Shown here piece by piece: positions 9,925-20,244 of a DNA stretch of 64,000 nucleotides (positions within the stretch are counted from its first letter, which is position 1; each line of letters opens with the position of its first letter). The notes beneath the pieces were generated by a model. The model searched no databases and was not told the origin of the DNA. It saw only the letters and a program-made list of their open reading frames with translations. This DNA is from Desarmillaria ectypa (Eukaryota > Basidiomycota > Agaricomycetes > Agaricales > Physalacriaceae), in assembly GCA_030407005.1 (NCBI GenBank), contig JAUDYN010000005.1:2604001-2668000 (forward strand). Direction: 5' to 3'. Both the position numbers and the translations under genes were made by a program.

Positions 9925-11073
9925 TCCCTTGCTTCTTCAATGCCAGCTGTAGAGAAGCACTTCTTTATGTCTGAAGAAGAAAACAACTGCCAAGAACCCT
10001 GAACAGTTTCCCTCAGCAGCACCATACTATTAACCTTTTTTACGGTCCTCGCTGTACTCCTATACAAGGAAGAAATCTGAGCCTTGCTCCAGCAAAGATG
10101 GGCTCACTGACCCCAACCACCCCCCCAACCCTCTAGGCATCTAGACCATGTTATTCCCCAGGAGCTACCCCCTGCCTGACTGGGAGAGCAAGAGGCAGTA
10201 CCACTTGTCTGCCCTCATGCCTGGTTCATGATTGCCTCCTCCTCTGAGGGGAGCATCAATGCTTCAAGGCCTCCAACTCCCAGGCCCTTCTTCACCTGCG
10301 CATATAATGCATGGGCAGTTCTACTCTGGTACTGGATGGAACGACCCACCACTGCCTACACAGTGGCCCAAGAATATGCGTGGGATGTTTGGGTTGCGCT
10401 CGATGACCCCCTGCCCACTTACCCCAGCCCTCCCCCTCATCCCCCAACCTCTGCCTTCTACCAGCAACACTGGAGGGAATGATCTCGATCCCTGTTGCCT
10501 GACAGTGACAACAACAATAGGTCCTTCCATAGACCCCAAAACCCCGACGATCCTGCAATGGATCGCAACCACCCCTACGGCCCCTGAGGCCATGAAACCT
10601 GGCCCAGTGAAGGGTCAATCTCCACCTCTTCTCTTCCTATTGTCAAAATCTCTGATGATGAGTCTGACGGGGAGCATGATACCCCAACCCCAGCCCCTCC
10701 CCATGCTCCTGATGATCCCTTCAATCCAAACAGGGGGGATTTCATCTGGCCTGACCTCTCTGAGATTGACTGAAGAATATTCGGTCCCTTTCAGACCGCT
10801 GCATGGGAAGTTCGTCGAAGAGATATTGAAGCCTGAGATCTCTGGGATGAGCCCAAACCAATCATGGATGAGTGGTTGGCCCTCAACCGAGGGGAACCCA
10901 TTCAAGGCCCAAATCGGGCTGCAATCATTAATGCCCAGATATGCCAAAATCGTGACCAGAGCATATTCTGCCTCTCCACTGGGGATCTATTTCCAGGGCT
11001 TCGAGCCCAGGATCCAGAGGAGCAGAGGGAGCTGGAGTGAACCCTCCGGCACCTATGGAGGCTGGAGGTGGCA

Positions 11074-11090
11074 AGAGAGAAGTGATTGGG
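11074..11090 (+). promoter_or_regulatory. Conserved +1 frame change in gag (possible programmed frameshift)
   Basis: The upstream frame reads AGA GAG AAG and hits TGA at 11083-11085; the protein-like sequence continues one base later (GAT TGG GGG CAA). In the left copy the same place reads AGA GAA GAG TAG (stop at 5137-5139) and continues at +1. Both copies thus share a stop plus a +1 change. It may be programmed frameshifting, or a defect inherited by both from one parent. Confidence 0.35.
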
Positions 11091-12589
11091 GGCAAAGGCC
11101 CCAGTATGATACATTAACCTATGGTACAGATTATTATGGTGGGCTGGACTATCACCAGCCCCAATATAAAATATATCTGGATCATCCCCCAGATACTCCA
11201 GTCACAATTCCATGACCACTTCCTGACTTGCCCCTGCATCATTGGGTGCGTCACTAAGGCTACCACCCCTATCAGGGTGGTAGTCTTCTCTTCACAGGGG
11301 TGGGAGAAGACATGGAAGCAGAAGGAGCCTCTGCAGGAAATGCCACTGCAGGAGCATTAAGAACTCCTGCCATAGCAGAAGAAATCCATCAGCAGATGAA
11401 AACTGCACTGATGGAAAAGGAACGGCACATCACAGAGATGCATGAAGAGCTCAACAGGGAGGAATCTGCCCACAAGATGATGATGGACTACCTCCGGGAT
11501 CAAGAAAAGGGGAAGGAGCCAGAGAGGGGAAGACTGTCAGGTGAGCCACCAAGAGGCTACCTGGGTCCAAGGCCAGATTGATATTCGATCCCAAGACTGC
11601 CTCCCAGCAAGGGTCCTCCTGACCCTATCCCCAACTCCGTCGGGAATGCTACCACTGATGCCCCATACCTAGGTATCAAGCCAACTCTTGTCAAGGTACC
11701 CTCCCCATTCAAAGGGGACCATGATGATATCAAACACTTCATAGGCAATTGCATCACCTATTTTGAAGTGTTCTGACACTACTTTCAGGTGCTGTCACAC
11801 CTGGTACTATTCGCGACATCCCATTTCAAGAGCACTGCCAAGGACTGGTGGGTCTACAAGAGACCCGAATATTGGATAGGTGACTCCTACGATGGGATCA
11901 CTGCTCATTTCAGATACCCTGACTGGGCCAACTTTGTTAACCTAGTCACACAACAATTCTGGGATCCCACAATCGAGAAGATCCATGAAAAGTGGATATT
12001 TGACCTCCACATGGGAGCACAGCCTGCCTCCCATTATTTCCAGAAGCTTGAGGAGGAAGCCAAGCTAGTGGGCCGAAGGACTGATGAAGCCAAGTGCAGC
12101 GCCATGGTGAAGGTGGTGAGACTGGGAGTCTCCAGCTCATACACCACCTTTATCTTGAATATGGGTGTCAATATTCCACACTTGTATCCAGAGTGGAAGG
12201 AATGCATCCTCTGGATGTATGAAGAGAGACAGCGGAAATGGGTCTTCGACCAGACCACCAGTACACCTCGGGACAGCCAGAAGCAGGGCCCATGTCCCCA
12301 ACAACAGCAGCCCAGCAGCAAGAATACTACTGGGGCAACAAGTTTCTTGGCCCCAAAGCTGACTGCTGGCGGGAATACCAGTCGTGATGCTGGGACTGGT
12401 TGGTGGATGACATATGGAGGGGCAGGGAAGCCCATGGACTTAGGCCAGCAATAAGCTGAGGGGTGCTGCTTCAGGTGTAATGAGAAGGGTCATCTGAGCA
12501 GGAATTGCCCTATAAGAAAAGAGAAGAACATTGTGAGATACATGGGGCCCACTGACAAAGTGGTGCCAAGCACCTCCAAGGTTGAGGAG

Positions 12590-12601
12590 GTAAAAGACTA
12601 G
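12590..12601 (+). promoter_or_regulatory. Candidate -1 frameshift site between gag and pol (right copy)
   Basis: GTAAAAGACTAG ends gag; the pol frame is -1 and becomes open here (GGT AAA AGA CTA GAT CAA). The same 12 nt occur at 8107-8118. The relative frame of gag and pol is identical in both copies, which argues that the -1 relation is original to the element. Confidence 0.45.
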
Positions 12602-13048
12602 ATCAACAAGAGTTCGATTCCCCTTGCTCAACCAAGTCTGAAGGTGAGTCCTCAGTTTCTGCAGGTCAGACTAATTACTATGATCATAGACAATTATCTA
12701 CAAAAAATACGAATATCTATCACATGACTTCACAGACCCTGAAGCCAAAGACCAAACAAGAATCAATAAATAAAAACAGGTATGTCATCCTTCTAGAAGA
12801 TGCTGATATAAGTATCTGTAGTGACAATTCCCAATCCCCCGATAAGGTCGAGCGGCAGGACTTGCCAGGTGGTGCTAGTGTCGCCACAAAGCCCAACAAG
12901 TTTAGCTCACCAGGTACACTGCTGAGCAATCAGTGACAGGCAGAGACTAGTAGGCGGGACTCTCTCAGGCCTCCCAGAAGTCCAAACGTTCCAGTGTCCT
13001 CCTCGAGTGAAGGAACAAGTCCATCAACCTTGCCAGGGTTGGTGAGGG

Positions 13049-13096
13049 ACCAGGATAGCATCTCTAACCAAGACCAGGATAGCATCTCTAACCAAG
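13049..13096 (+). repeat. 24-bp in-frame tandem duplication in the pol linker
   Basis: Two adjacent identical 24-bp units (accaggatagcatctctaac plus caag) at 13049-13072 and 13073-13096. The unit length is a multiple of three, so the pol frame is kept. The left copy has a single related unit near 8558. Confidence 0.85.
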
Positions 13097-16000
13097 ACCA
13101 GGACTGAAGCCCTGGACAAACCAGTCTGGGCGAAAGAAAACCTGATGAGGCTGAGTATCTCACTGGACCGGAGAGTCCCAGGATCAAAGCTGAAAGGAAG
13201 GAAGTCACTAGTGCCCAGGCAATAGAAAGGGGGCAGATGTACGCAAACAATGGGCGTGATGGTAGCACTAGCTGGGAGTCAATGACCAAGGAAATTCAAA
13301 CTCTGTCTAAAGTAGTGCCAGCTGAAGAACATAGGGGTACTGACCAGGGATATGAAGGCAAGCTGGCTGACAAATTCCCATCAGTGGCTGTACCCCGCCA
13401 GAGGATATCCCATGCTTGGGAACCTGCTAGCGCCCAGGCAGTAAAAAGGGGGCAGTTCAGTAGAACCACTATCGTCGAAGTATCCGATGAAGAGGATGAC
13501 ACTGCCTTTAGGATCTGGCAAGCCAGCCAATCCAAAGCCAGTACTCTGATACCCAAAGACTTCCAAACGCAAGGGGAAGCAATGACTCAAGGACTTCCAA
13601 ACATATGGGGAAGTACTAAACCTGACACCTATCCTAACAAGGGGGTATCAGAAACTTCCAAACATATGGGGAAGCAGGATGATCTCCAATGGTTCAGACC
13701 ATTCAGGATTGATTGGACCTTGCGTGCAGTTCACAACTCCAAGGATTTGGCAGTCGCCAAAGCAGTCCTGTCCATCTGGGTACATCCCAAATGGCTTGGA
13801 GAGATCGATGATAAGCTCATTCAGAGCTTAAGAACGGGAGGGAATAAAGCCTGAGAACAGCTCTACGAATTACATGAACCAATCCACTATATTCACAGTA
13901 CCAGAAGCTCTGGCCAAGACTTCTTGGTGGATATCCAGCTTTCTCCATGCACCAGGAAACAGACATTGACAACCCATGTGTTGTTGGATAGTGGTTGCAC
14001 CAGCGGCTCTATCAACCGAACCTATGTCCAGCAACACCAGTTGAACACCAGGAAGGCCGCCACCTCCATACCAGTCTATAATGCTGATGGAACGTGCAAC
14101 AAGGTGGGTGATGTGACAGAATTTGTGGAACTCCAAATGACCATTGGAGACCATAGCGAGCGAATTGACCTCGTGGTCACTGACTTAGGATCCAAGACCA
14201 TGTACTTGGGTCATGACTGGCTTAAATACCACAACCCTTTTGTCAACTGGAAGGCAGGAACCATGACATTTGGACAATGTCATTGCGTTCAGAACCACTT
14301 CACACTGCTGGATGCAGATGAAGAAGACTGATGGGATGAGGAACTAGAAGAGGGCGAAAGTATTCTTGCCATCAACATGCAAGAAGAAATCATCCTCCAT
14401 GCTGTCCATCATGCAAATGAATTGATGGCAGCCACAAATGCAGAAAAACTGAAACAAATGTTCAAGGAGCTTGTGCCTCCTCAGTATCAGAGCTTTAGAG
14501 ATTTATTCTCAAAAGAAAGCTTTGATGACCTACCCGAAAGAAGACCCTGGGACCATGCAATTGAATTAGTCCCCAACATGAACTCGACTCTAGACTGTAA
14601 AGTCTACCCGCTCAACAGAAATGAGCAAGAACAACTGGACAAGTTCTTGAATGAGAACTTAGACTCAGGATGAATTCATCTCTCAAAATCTCCATTTGCA
14701 TCCCCCTTCTTCTTCATCAAGAAAAAGGATGGATTGCTATGACCAGTTCAGGACTACCACAAACTGAACAAAATGATGATTAAAAATCATTATCCTCTTC
14801 CGCTCATATCTGAGCTCATCAACAAACTACATGGTGCAAAGTATTTCTCAAAGCTAGATGTTCATTGGGGATACAACAATGTCTGTATCAGAGACAGAGA
14901 CAAAGAAAAGGCAGTGTTCAGAACTAACTGAGGACTCTTTGAGCCAATGGTCATGTTCTTTGGCCTTACAAACTCACCAGCCATCTTCCAGTGGATGATA
15001 AATGACATATTCAAGGATTTGATCACCAGAGGAAAAGTCATGATTTACCTTAACAACATCCTCATATTCACAAAATCCTTGACTGAACATCGAGACATAG
15101 TTCGGCAAATACTCCAGCATCTCTGAGAGAACAAGTTATTCCTCAAAGCTGAGAAATATGAGTTTGAAGTGCTCAAAACCAAGTACTTAGGAGTTATCAT
15201 CAGTGAAAATGCCATTCGCATGGATCCAGTCAAGATTGCTGGGATAGCAGAATGGCCAACCCCAACAAAGAAGGAATTACAATCCTTCTTAGGATTCATG
15301 AACTTCTATTGAAAGTTCATTCGTGACTACTCCAAGATCATGCATCCCCTTACCCAGTTAACTGGAAAGGTAGACTGGACATGGGGATCAGACCAAGAAC
15401 AAGCATTTAGACAACTCAAGAAGTTGATAACCATCAACGTAGTCCTAACAATTCCCTCAGACAATGGAAAGTTCCAAGTGGAAGCCAATGCTAGCGATGG
15501 AGCCATTGGTGCTGTCCTAAGTCAAGAACAGAATGGCAAATGGAGGCTGGTCACCTTCATGTCAAAAGCATTGATGGTCATGGAGCACAACTACGAGATT
15601 TATGACAAGGAGCTACTAGCAATCATGCTAGCTCTGGAGGAATGGTGACATTATCTCATGGGTGCCAAGAAAACCATTGAGATCTGGACAGATCACCAGA
15701 ACCTCCAGTACTTCTGGAAACCCCAGAAGTTGAACTGTCGACAAGCTCGATGGGTCACCGAACTAGCCGAGTACCACTTTGTTCTTCAACACAAAGCTGG
15801 AACTGCAAACAAAAAGGCCAATCTTCTTAGCAGACGAGATGATCACGATCAAGAAAAGGAAGACAATCAAGATGTTGTTGTTCTTTCCCCAGAATATTTC
15901 TGGGCACTGATGCTGCCCACAGCTGAAGAACGAACCATGTGTATAAGAGATGCAACCCGACAAAAGAGCCAGTGGGATCAAGGGATTGAGAAATCCCTCA

Positions 16001-17420
16001 ATCACAAACAAGAAATCACCCAGGAAGATGAAATCCTGTGGTATGACAGATAAATCTATATTCCCAATGACTCTATCTTACATGGTGAGATCATTTCTCA
16101 ATATCATGATCACATCACCGCTGGACATCTAGGAATTGCCAAGACCAAGAAACTCATTCTTCATGAGTATTGGTGGCCAAAAATAAAAAGAGACGTTGAG
16201 TCCTACATCAAGAGATGCAAGACTTGTCAATGAACAAAAAGCAATATGCAGGCCAAGGCTGCACCTCTCCATCCCAATACAATCCCAGATTCTCCATGGA
16301 TGCACATTTTCATTGACATGGTCACTGGACTCCCAGAGTCAAAAGGCTTTGATGCCCTACTCGTCATTGTGGACTGATTCTCAAAGAACATAATTCTCAT
16401 TCTCTGCAATGAAGAGTTATCTGCCAAAGGATGGGCATTGATGCTTCGCAACCATGTATATGCAAAGCATGGTATGCCGCAAGTAGTCATATCAGACCGA
16501 GGACCCTAATTCATCTCAGCATTCATGAAGGAACTATACTGAATACTGAACATCACGCAGAATGCCTCAATGGCATACTATCCACAGACAGATGGACAGA
16601 CAGAGAGAGTTAATCAAGAGGTTGAAAAATACCTTCATATCTTTGTCAATCACCAACAAACGGACTGGGTAGCATGGTTACCACTTGCTAAATTTACCCA
16701 CAACAACTGAACTCATTTGGCCATGGGCAAGAGTCCTTTCATGGTCCTATATGGACACAACCCCCAACTTATCCCCAAGTCAATTCAGAAAACCAGCTTT
16801 GCAAATCCAGCAGCTGTCGACTTCACCAAAACTATGGCCAAAGTCCATAAAGAAGTCCATGACACCTTGGAAAAGGCAGCAGCACAAATGAAAGTGCAAT
16901 ACAACAAACAAAAGCAATCGCCACAGGAATACCATGTGGGTGATAAGATCTGGCTTGATACTGCCAACCTCCATCTTCCATGACCCAAGAAGAAACTCGA
17001 TGATAAACAAACAGGACCATTCAAAATCATTGAGAAGTCAGGAGCAGCAGCATACAAGTTGAAACTGCTGCTGCATTGAAAAATACATCCCCGATTCAAT
17101 GAGAAATTGTTGACTCCTTACATCACACCTTCATTCCTAAATCAACAGGCACCGCTGCCTCCTCCTCTGGACCTCATCGACGGTCAAGAGGAATATGAAA
17201 TCAAAGAAGTATTAGACTCACACACCAGAAAGGTACAATCCAAGAGAGGACAACCACCTAGAGAAGTCACAGACTATCTAGTCAAGTGGAAAGGATGGAC
17301 CCATGAACACAATTCATGGGTTTGAGAAAACGAGATGACAAATGCTTTGGAAGTGATCCAAAAGTACCAGGCCAGCATAAACTGCACTATATACACTCCA
17401 AAAATTGTAATCAATGACAA

Positions 17421-17606
17421 ATAGTGGTCAAGATCCTAGACCACAAATACTTGGAACATGGCGATATAGCCTACCTTGCCAAATGAAAAGATGGATATAC
17501 CAAGTGGATTGTCAATCCAGATGAGAACTTATGGAAAAAATTGATTGACCAGTACTCAGTCAGCCAAATCATGACACAATTCGACACCCCAGAAGAAGAA
17601 CCTTAG
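17421..17606 (+). pseudogene. Second chromodomain-like segment after the chromodomain, frame -1
   Basis: After the pol frame stops at about 17421, the -1 frame stays open but for one TGA and reads VVKILDHKYLEHGDIAYLAK, then KDGYTKWIVNPDENLWKKLI, closing with TAG at 17604-17606 just before the polypurine tract. ILD, YL-K-K and a final W/L/Y pattern resemble the chromodomain upstream (ILD/VLD, YLVKWKGW). It may be a second chromo-type module fused to the integrase C-terminus in an active relative. The frame change could be an old indel. The link to chromodomains is by eye only. Confidence 0.45.
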
Positions 17607-17625
17607 CAGTCAGGATGACTGCTTT

Positions 17626-17638
17626 AACAAGGGGATAA
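17626..17638 (+). other. Polypurine tract before the 3' LTR
   Basis: The sequence aacaaggggataa directly precedes the TG of the last LTR. Its position and purine content fit the plus-strand priming site of an LTR retrotransposon. Confidence 0.65.
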
Positions 17639-18056
17639 TGTTATGATTTTTCCATTATCTTATCTTATCCAAGTCATATTCATGACTCAGCCATCTAATC
17701 TATCAATGATTTCAACTCATATCCAGCTATTCGCCGGCTACTACTCTCGTTCTCACCATCTGTCACCCCAGATACTCTCTATTGGATCTATGATCCTTCC
17801 AGACCATCCTACTTTGACATCATTCAAGCATAGACTCTAGCATTTCACCTAAATATATCACCATAGAAATAGTATATAAACAGAGTAAACTACACCATTG
17901 TACTCTATCTTTTGACTAAACTTTAATCATAAACCTCTTACTCTCACCTTACTAAAGACCAAGCCTAAACCTCTATCTGGGTAACTGTTCGAATGTGTAA
18001 CAGCCCTTAGAGGTCAGCTGACGTCCCAAGTCTCGTGACTAAGCGGGTACCTAACA
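17639..18056 (+). repeat. LTR 3 (outer 3' LTR)
   Basis: A 418-bp LTR (TGTTATGATT ... GTACCTAACA) with TATA box at 17873-17880 and the self-primer segment TATCTTTTGACTAA at 17906-17919. It closely matches LTR 1 and retains several CpG sites that LTR 1 has lost. It is followed at once by cataactgag, also present just left of LTR 1. Confidence 0.92.
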
Positions 18057-18862
18057 CATAACTGAGCACTCCTAGGCAAAAACGGGTGGATAACATACGA
18101 AATTCTGACAAAGTCACTTGACCGCAGCAGGATAAGTCGGGATTCCCATTAATGGTAAAGCCGACGAATTTTGCTGTGATTAAAAGACTTCGTTAATGAC
18201 GACCTCTCGGTCCCGTCACCACACATGAGATCAGTTCGCGTATCTTGGGCTAACGACGCTGAAGGTTATGTTCGATCGAAAAGCCCAGAACGAATGAGTG
18301 AAAAGGAAGTATCGAAAGAAAATAACAGTCCACGATGGTTCGAGCTGGCATGCACGTGAAGAAAATTCACATTCATTCACTTCCGGTGCGCAGCGTACGA
18401 GAAGTCTGAACCTCGGAGACATTGGCTATCTCGTGGACACTGATGTTCACGCGCTTGAACGGCGTATCAGTCAATGGAAGGAATCCAACGGCCTTTCATT
18501 ACTGTCCACCTGGTCAGCCACAGCGGTAAACATCAAACCTTCGCACTCACTTGAGTTCAGCTGACTCACTAAGGGAAACTGTTAGATATAGCTGCTCTCA
18601 CCAACACTTCTTTAATGTTTACGCCACAGGTTTCTTCGGATGAGTCACGGTATTTCATATCAAGAACGCTAGCTTTACGGCATGGCTACAAGGGAGAGGG
18701 CATCAGGAAAAGATTGCTGGCTATTGCCAGTTGTCGCATCTTGCAATGCGACACGCATGCACACAGGCAGAGTGACAATAGGCACTGAGAACTGAGAACT
18801 GTTACTTGGTGAACTGATGATGAAGTCAACCAGGGTGGGCATCACAGTATGGGTGTACGAAC
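18057..18862. other. Region between retroelement and peroxidase gene
   Basis: Base composition returns to that of the genes to the right. Two short open frames (18231-18422 minus, 18298-18564 plus) overlap one another and show no motif. I see no supported gene; the left part was probably upstream sequence of the pectate lyase before the chromovirus inserted. Confidence 0.4.
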
Positions 18863-19915
18863 CTATTGCTCCTTCTTCGCCTTGTCCGTGAGTTTCTTCG
18901 TCTTCCATTCCACCTTAATAACAGTTTTATTGAAAGCCTGGAAAGTCAGACCCTTCCTTGAAAGAATCCTAGACTCCCAACCATCCGGGATGCGTTCCTC
19001 AACCAAAAACGACTCTAGGTCTTTCACTCTTCCACCCATTATCGTAAGCATTGTCGACGAGCTTTACTCCAGTCAGATGGTGTTGTAGAGAGGATCGTAA
19101 AAACAAAGTACTTGGAGCTCCCAAAAATTTTGTGCGCTAAATCTAGCGAGAATTCGGGATTAGAGCTGGCTGCTTCGGTGCGGCGCTTGGCTGAGAAACG
19201 TGCGAGGTCGTCAGGGGTGAGAAGGGCCGAACCATCGGACGCTTTTCCGGAAGAAGAGGCGAGAAGCTCTTCGATATAGGGAATATATGGCGTTCCCTGG
19301 TTTGACTCATGATACCGATCCTGTCCTTTGAGAGAGGTTAGAGACAGATGGGTGGAGACTGAGGGTGGAGAATACTCACTTGTGAGTGACGCGTCATGTT
19401 CAATGCCGTTGTGTAAATCAAGCTCGGATAGATCTACGACGTCTAAAATTGGCGCCTTAGCAAAAAAAGAAGTGCAAAATTTAAGCGGAGTCGGTCTTCA
19501 AACCTTGATTATAGTCCTTCCCTAGCATTCTTGCACAGTACAATGGCACGAAGTAACAAAACGAAGGGGAGAAATTGTATGCAGCCCGAACGATTCGGGT
19601 TAACTCCCGGAGCGGAATGCCCTTCCCATCGTGGGGTAGTATGCCTATCAGTTTGATAGATACGACTCCATTAGCCATGTATTACTACCGCTCACCATGG
19701 TTAGCCAAGGCATTCAGAGCTGGACATGAACACCTGCTATCACCTTCCCTGGGCGCCATATACTCGGGCCATGACCCACCCGCGCCAGGGTGCCCTTCTG
19801 GTACGACATGTCCAGGCTTGAGATTTGGTGTTAACAGATTGAAAAGGGAGAGTCCGACATCCCAGGTGACAATATAAAGATTCTGGGCAGTAGCTACGAT
19901 GCCTTTGAGTACCAT
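18863..19915 (-). CDS. Heme-thiolate peroxidase (family 2, chloroperoxidase-like)
   Basis: The family uses a cysteine-ligated heme to halogenate or oxygenate substrates with hydrogen peroxide. Five exons (19915-19696, 19644-19504, 19442-19380, 19325-19112, 19061-18863) give 278 residues. The heme ligand region reads SRCSCPALNALANHG; the family norm is PCP, so the first proline is serine here. Then come ILPHDGKG, RMLGKDY, and the distal motif LHNGIEHDASLT with the EHD acid-base/metal group. The C-terminus has GGRVKDLESFLVEERIPDGW. The N-terminus (MVLKGIVATAQNLYIVTWDV) is hydrophobic without a clear cleavage site, so secretion is uncertain; this is common in the short agaricomycete forms. Phase of every intron was checked and the total is divisible by three. 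Specific reaction unknown. Confidence 0.85.
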
Positions 19916-20244
19916 GACAAGAGATGAAGTGAGGGTGAAAGAAGGGCGACGTGATTTCTGTACGTATTTAGCTGCACATCCTCTCGATAGCTGGAATGGT
20001 TGCACGTGAGCCGCACAGGATCTTTGACAGTCCCATTAGTCTTAGTCAATGACAGCTGTAATGTTAGAATGGTGACGTGAATGGACCTCAGGGAGGAAGC
20101 TCCCGTGAGACTCACTTAGTAACTTGAGGTAAACTAAAGCAGATGTTCTCATTCCGCATCAAAGTACAATACACTTCCTTTAAGTTCTGTGGAACTTCAG
20201 CGGTGCCGGAATAGAAAACCGAAACAAAACATTTACCTAATTTT
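19916..20244. other. Intergenic region, peroxidase promoter side
   Basis: About 330 bp between two leftward genes: upstream of the peroxidase and downstream of the Nudix gene. No TATA box or coding exon stands out. Confidence 0.4.

Larger units (their letters stand above)
10027..12601 (+). pseudogene. Gag of the second (right) element copy, with stops
   Basis: An acidic N-terminal region is best read in one frame up to about 11083 (for example DDPFNPNRGDFIWPDLSEID and EEQRELE). The capsid region is in the +1 frame from about 11084: a coiled-coil-like stretch (about 11366-11500), the retrotransposon Gag core (11700-12240, KDWWVYKRPEYW, FDLHMGAQPASHYFQKLEEE) and a zinc knuckle CFRCNEKGHLSRNC (about 12467-12508). 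It ends at TAG 12599-12601. Stops inside the capsid (TGA after RPD and VF) face CGA arginine codons in the left copy, so they look like C-to-T changes. The start of gag is not clear. Confidence 0.8.
12590..17420 (+). pseudogene. Pol polyprotein of the chromovirus: protease, RT, RNase H, integrase, chromodomain
   Basis: One frame can be followed for about 4.8 kb with no indel. Domains in order: linker; aspartic protease (LLDSGCT, about 13981); reverse transcriptase (14377-15330) with YLNN at about 15048 where the family has YxDD; RNase H (about 15460-15830); integrase HHCC (HITAGHLG to CKTC, 16110-16230) and a DDE core (D near 16317, D of VISDRGP near 16492, E near 16614); GPF motif (about 17013); chromodomain (EYEIKEVLD to YLVKWKGWTHEHNSWV, 17193-17325). 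More than a dozen stops interrupt it (for example 14671, 14736, 14929, 15124, 15310, 15646, 16231, 16375, 16540, 16708, 16981). Most are TGA at family arginine positions. The order and chromodomain identify a Ty3/Gypsy chromovirus. Confidence 0.93.
3552..18056 (+). mobile_element. Composite Ty3/Gypsy chromovirus block with three LTRs
   Basis: The layout is LTR - gag/partial protease - LTR - gag/pol - LTR, all on the plus strand. The outer LTRs resemble each other closely and differ mostly by transitions; the middle LTR is more diverged. The first internal region stops inside the protease domain exactly where the middle LTR begins. The second internal region is complete through the chromodomain and polypurine tract. 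A likely history is insertion of a second copy into the protease of the first, followed by recombination between the two pol regions that removed the second copy's 3' LTR. All reading frames are broken, so the block is non-autonomous now. Confidence 0.85.

Noticed and set aside
10232..11215. 327-codon open frame as the true gag N-terminus
   Set aside because: The overlapping frame gives much more protein-like sequence shared with the left copy (DDPFNPN, DFIWPDLSEI, EEQRELE); its stops are of the C-to-T kind. Only the part after about 11084 is taken as gag in this frame.
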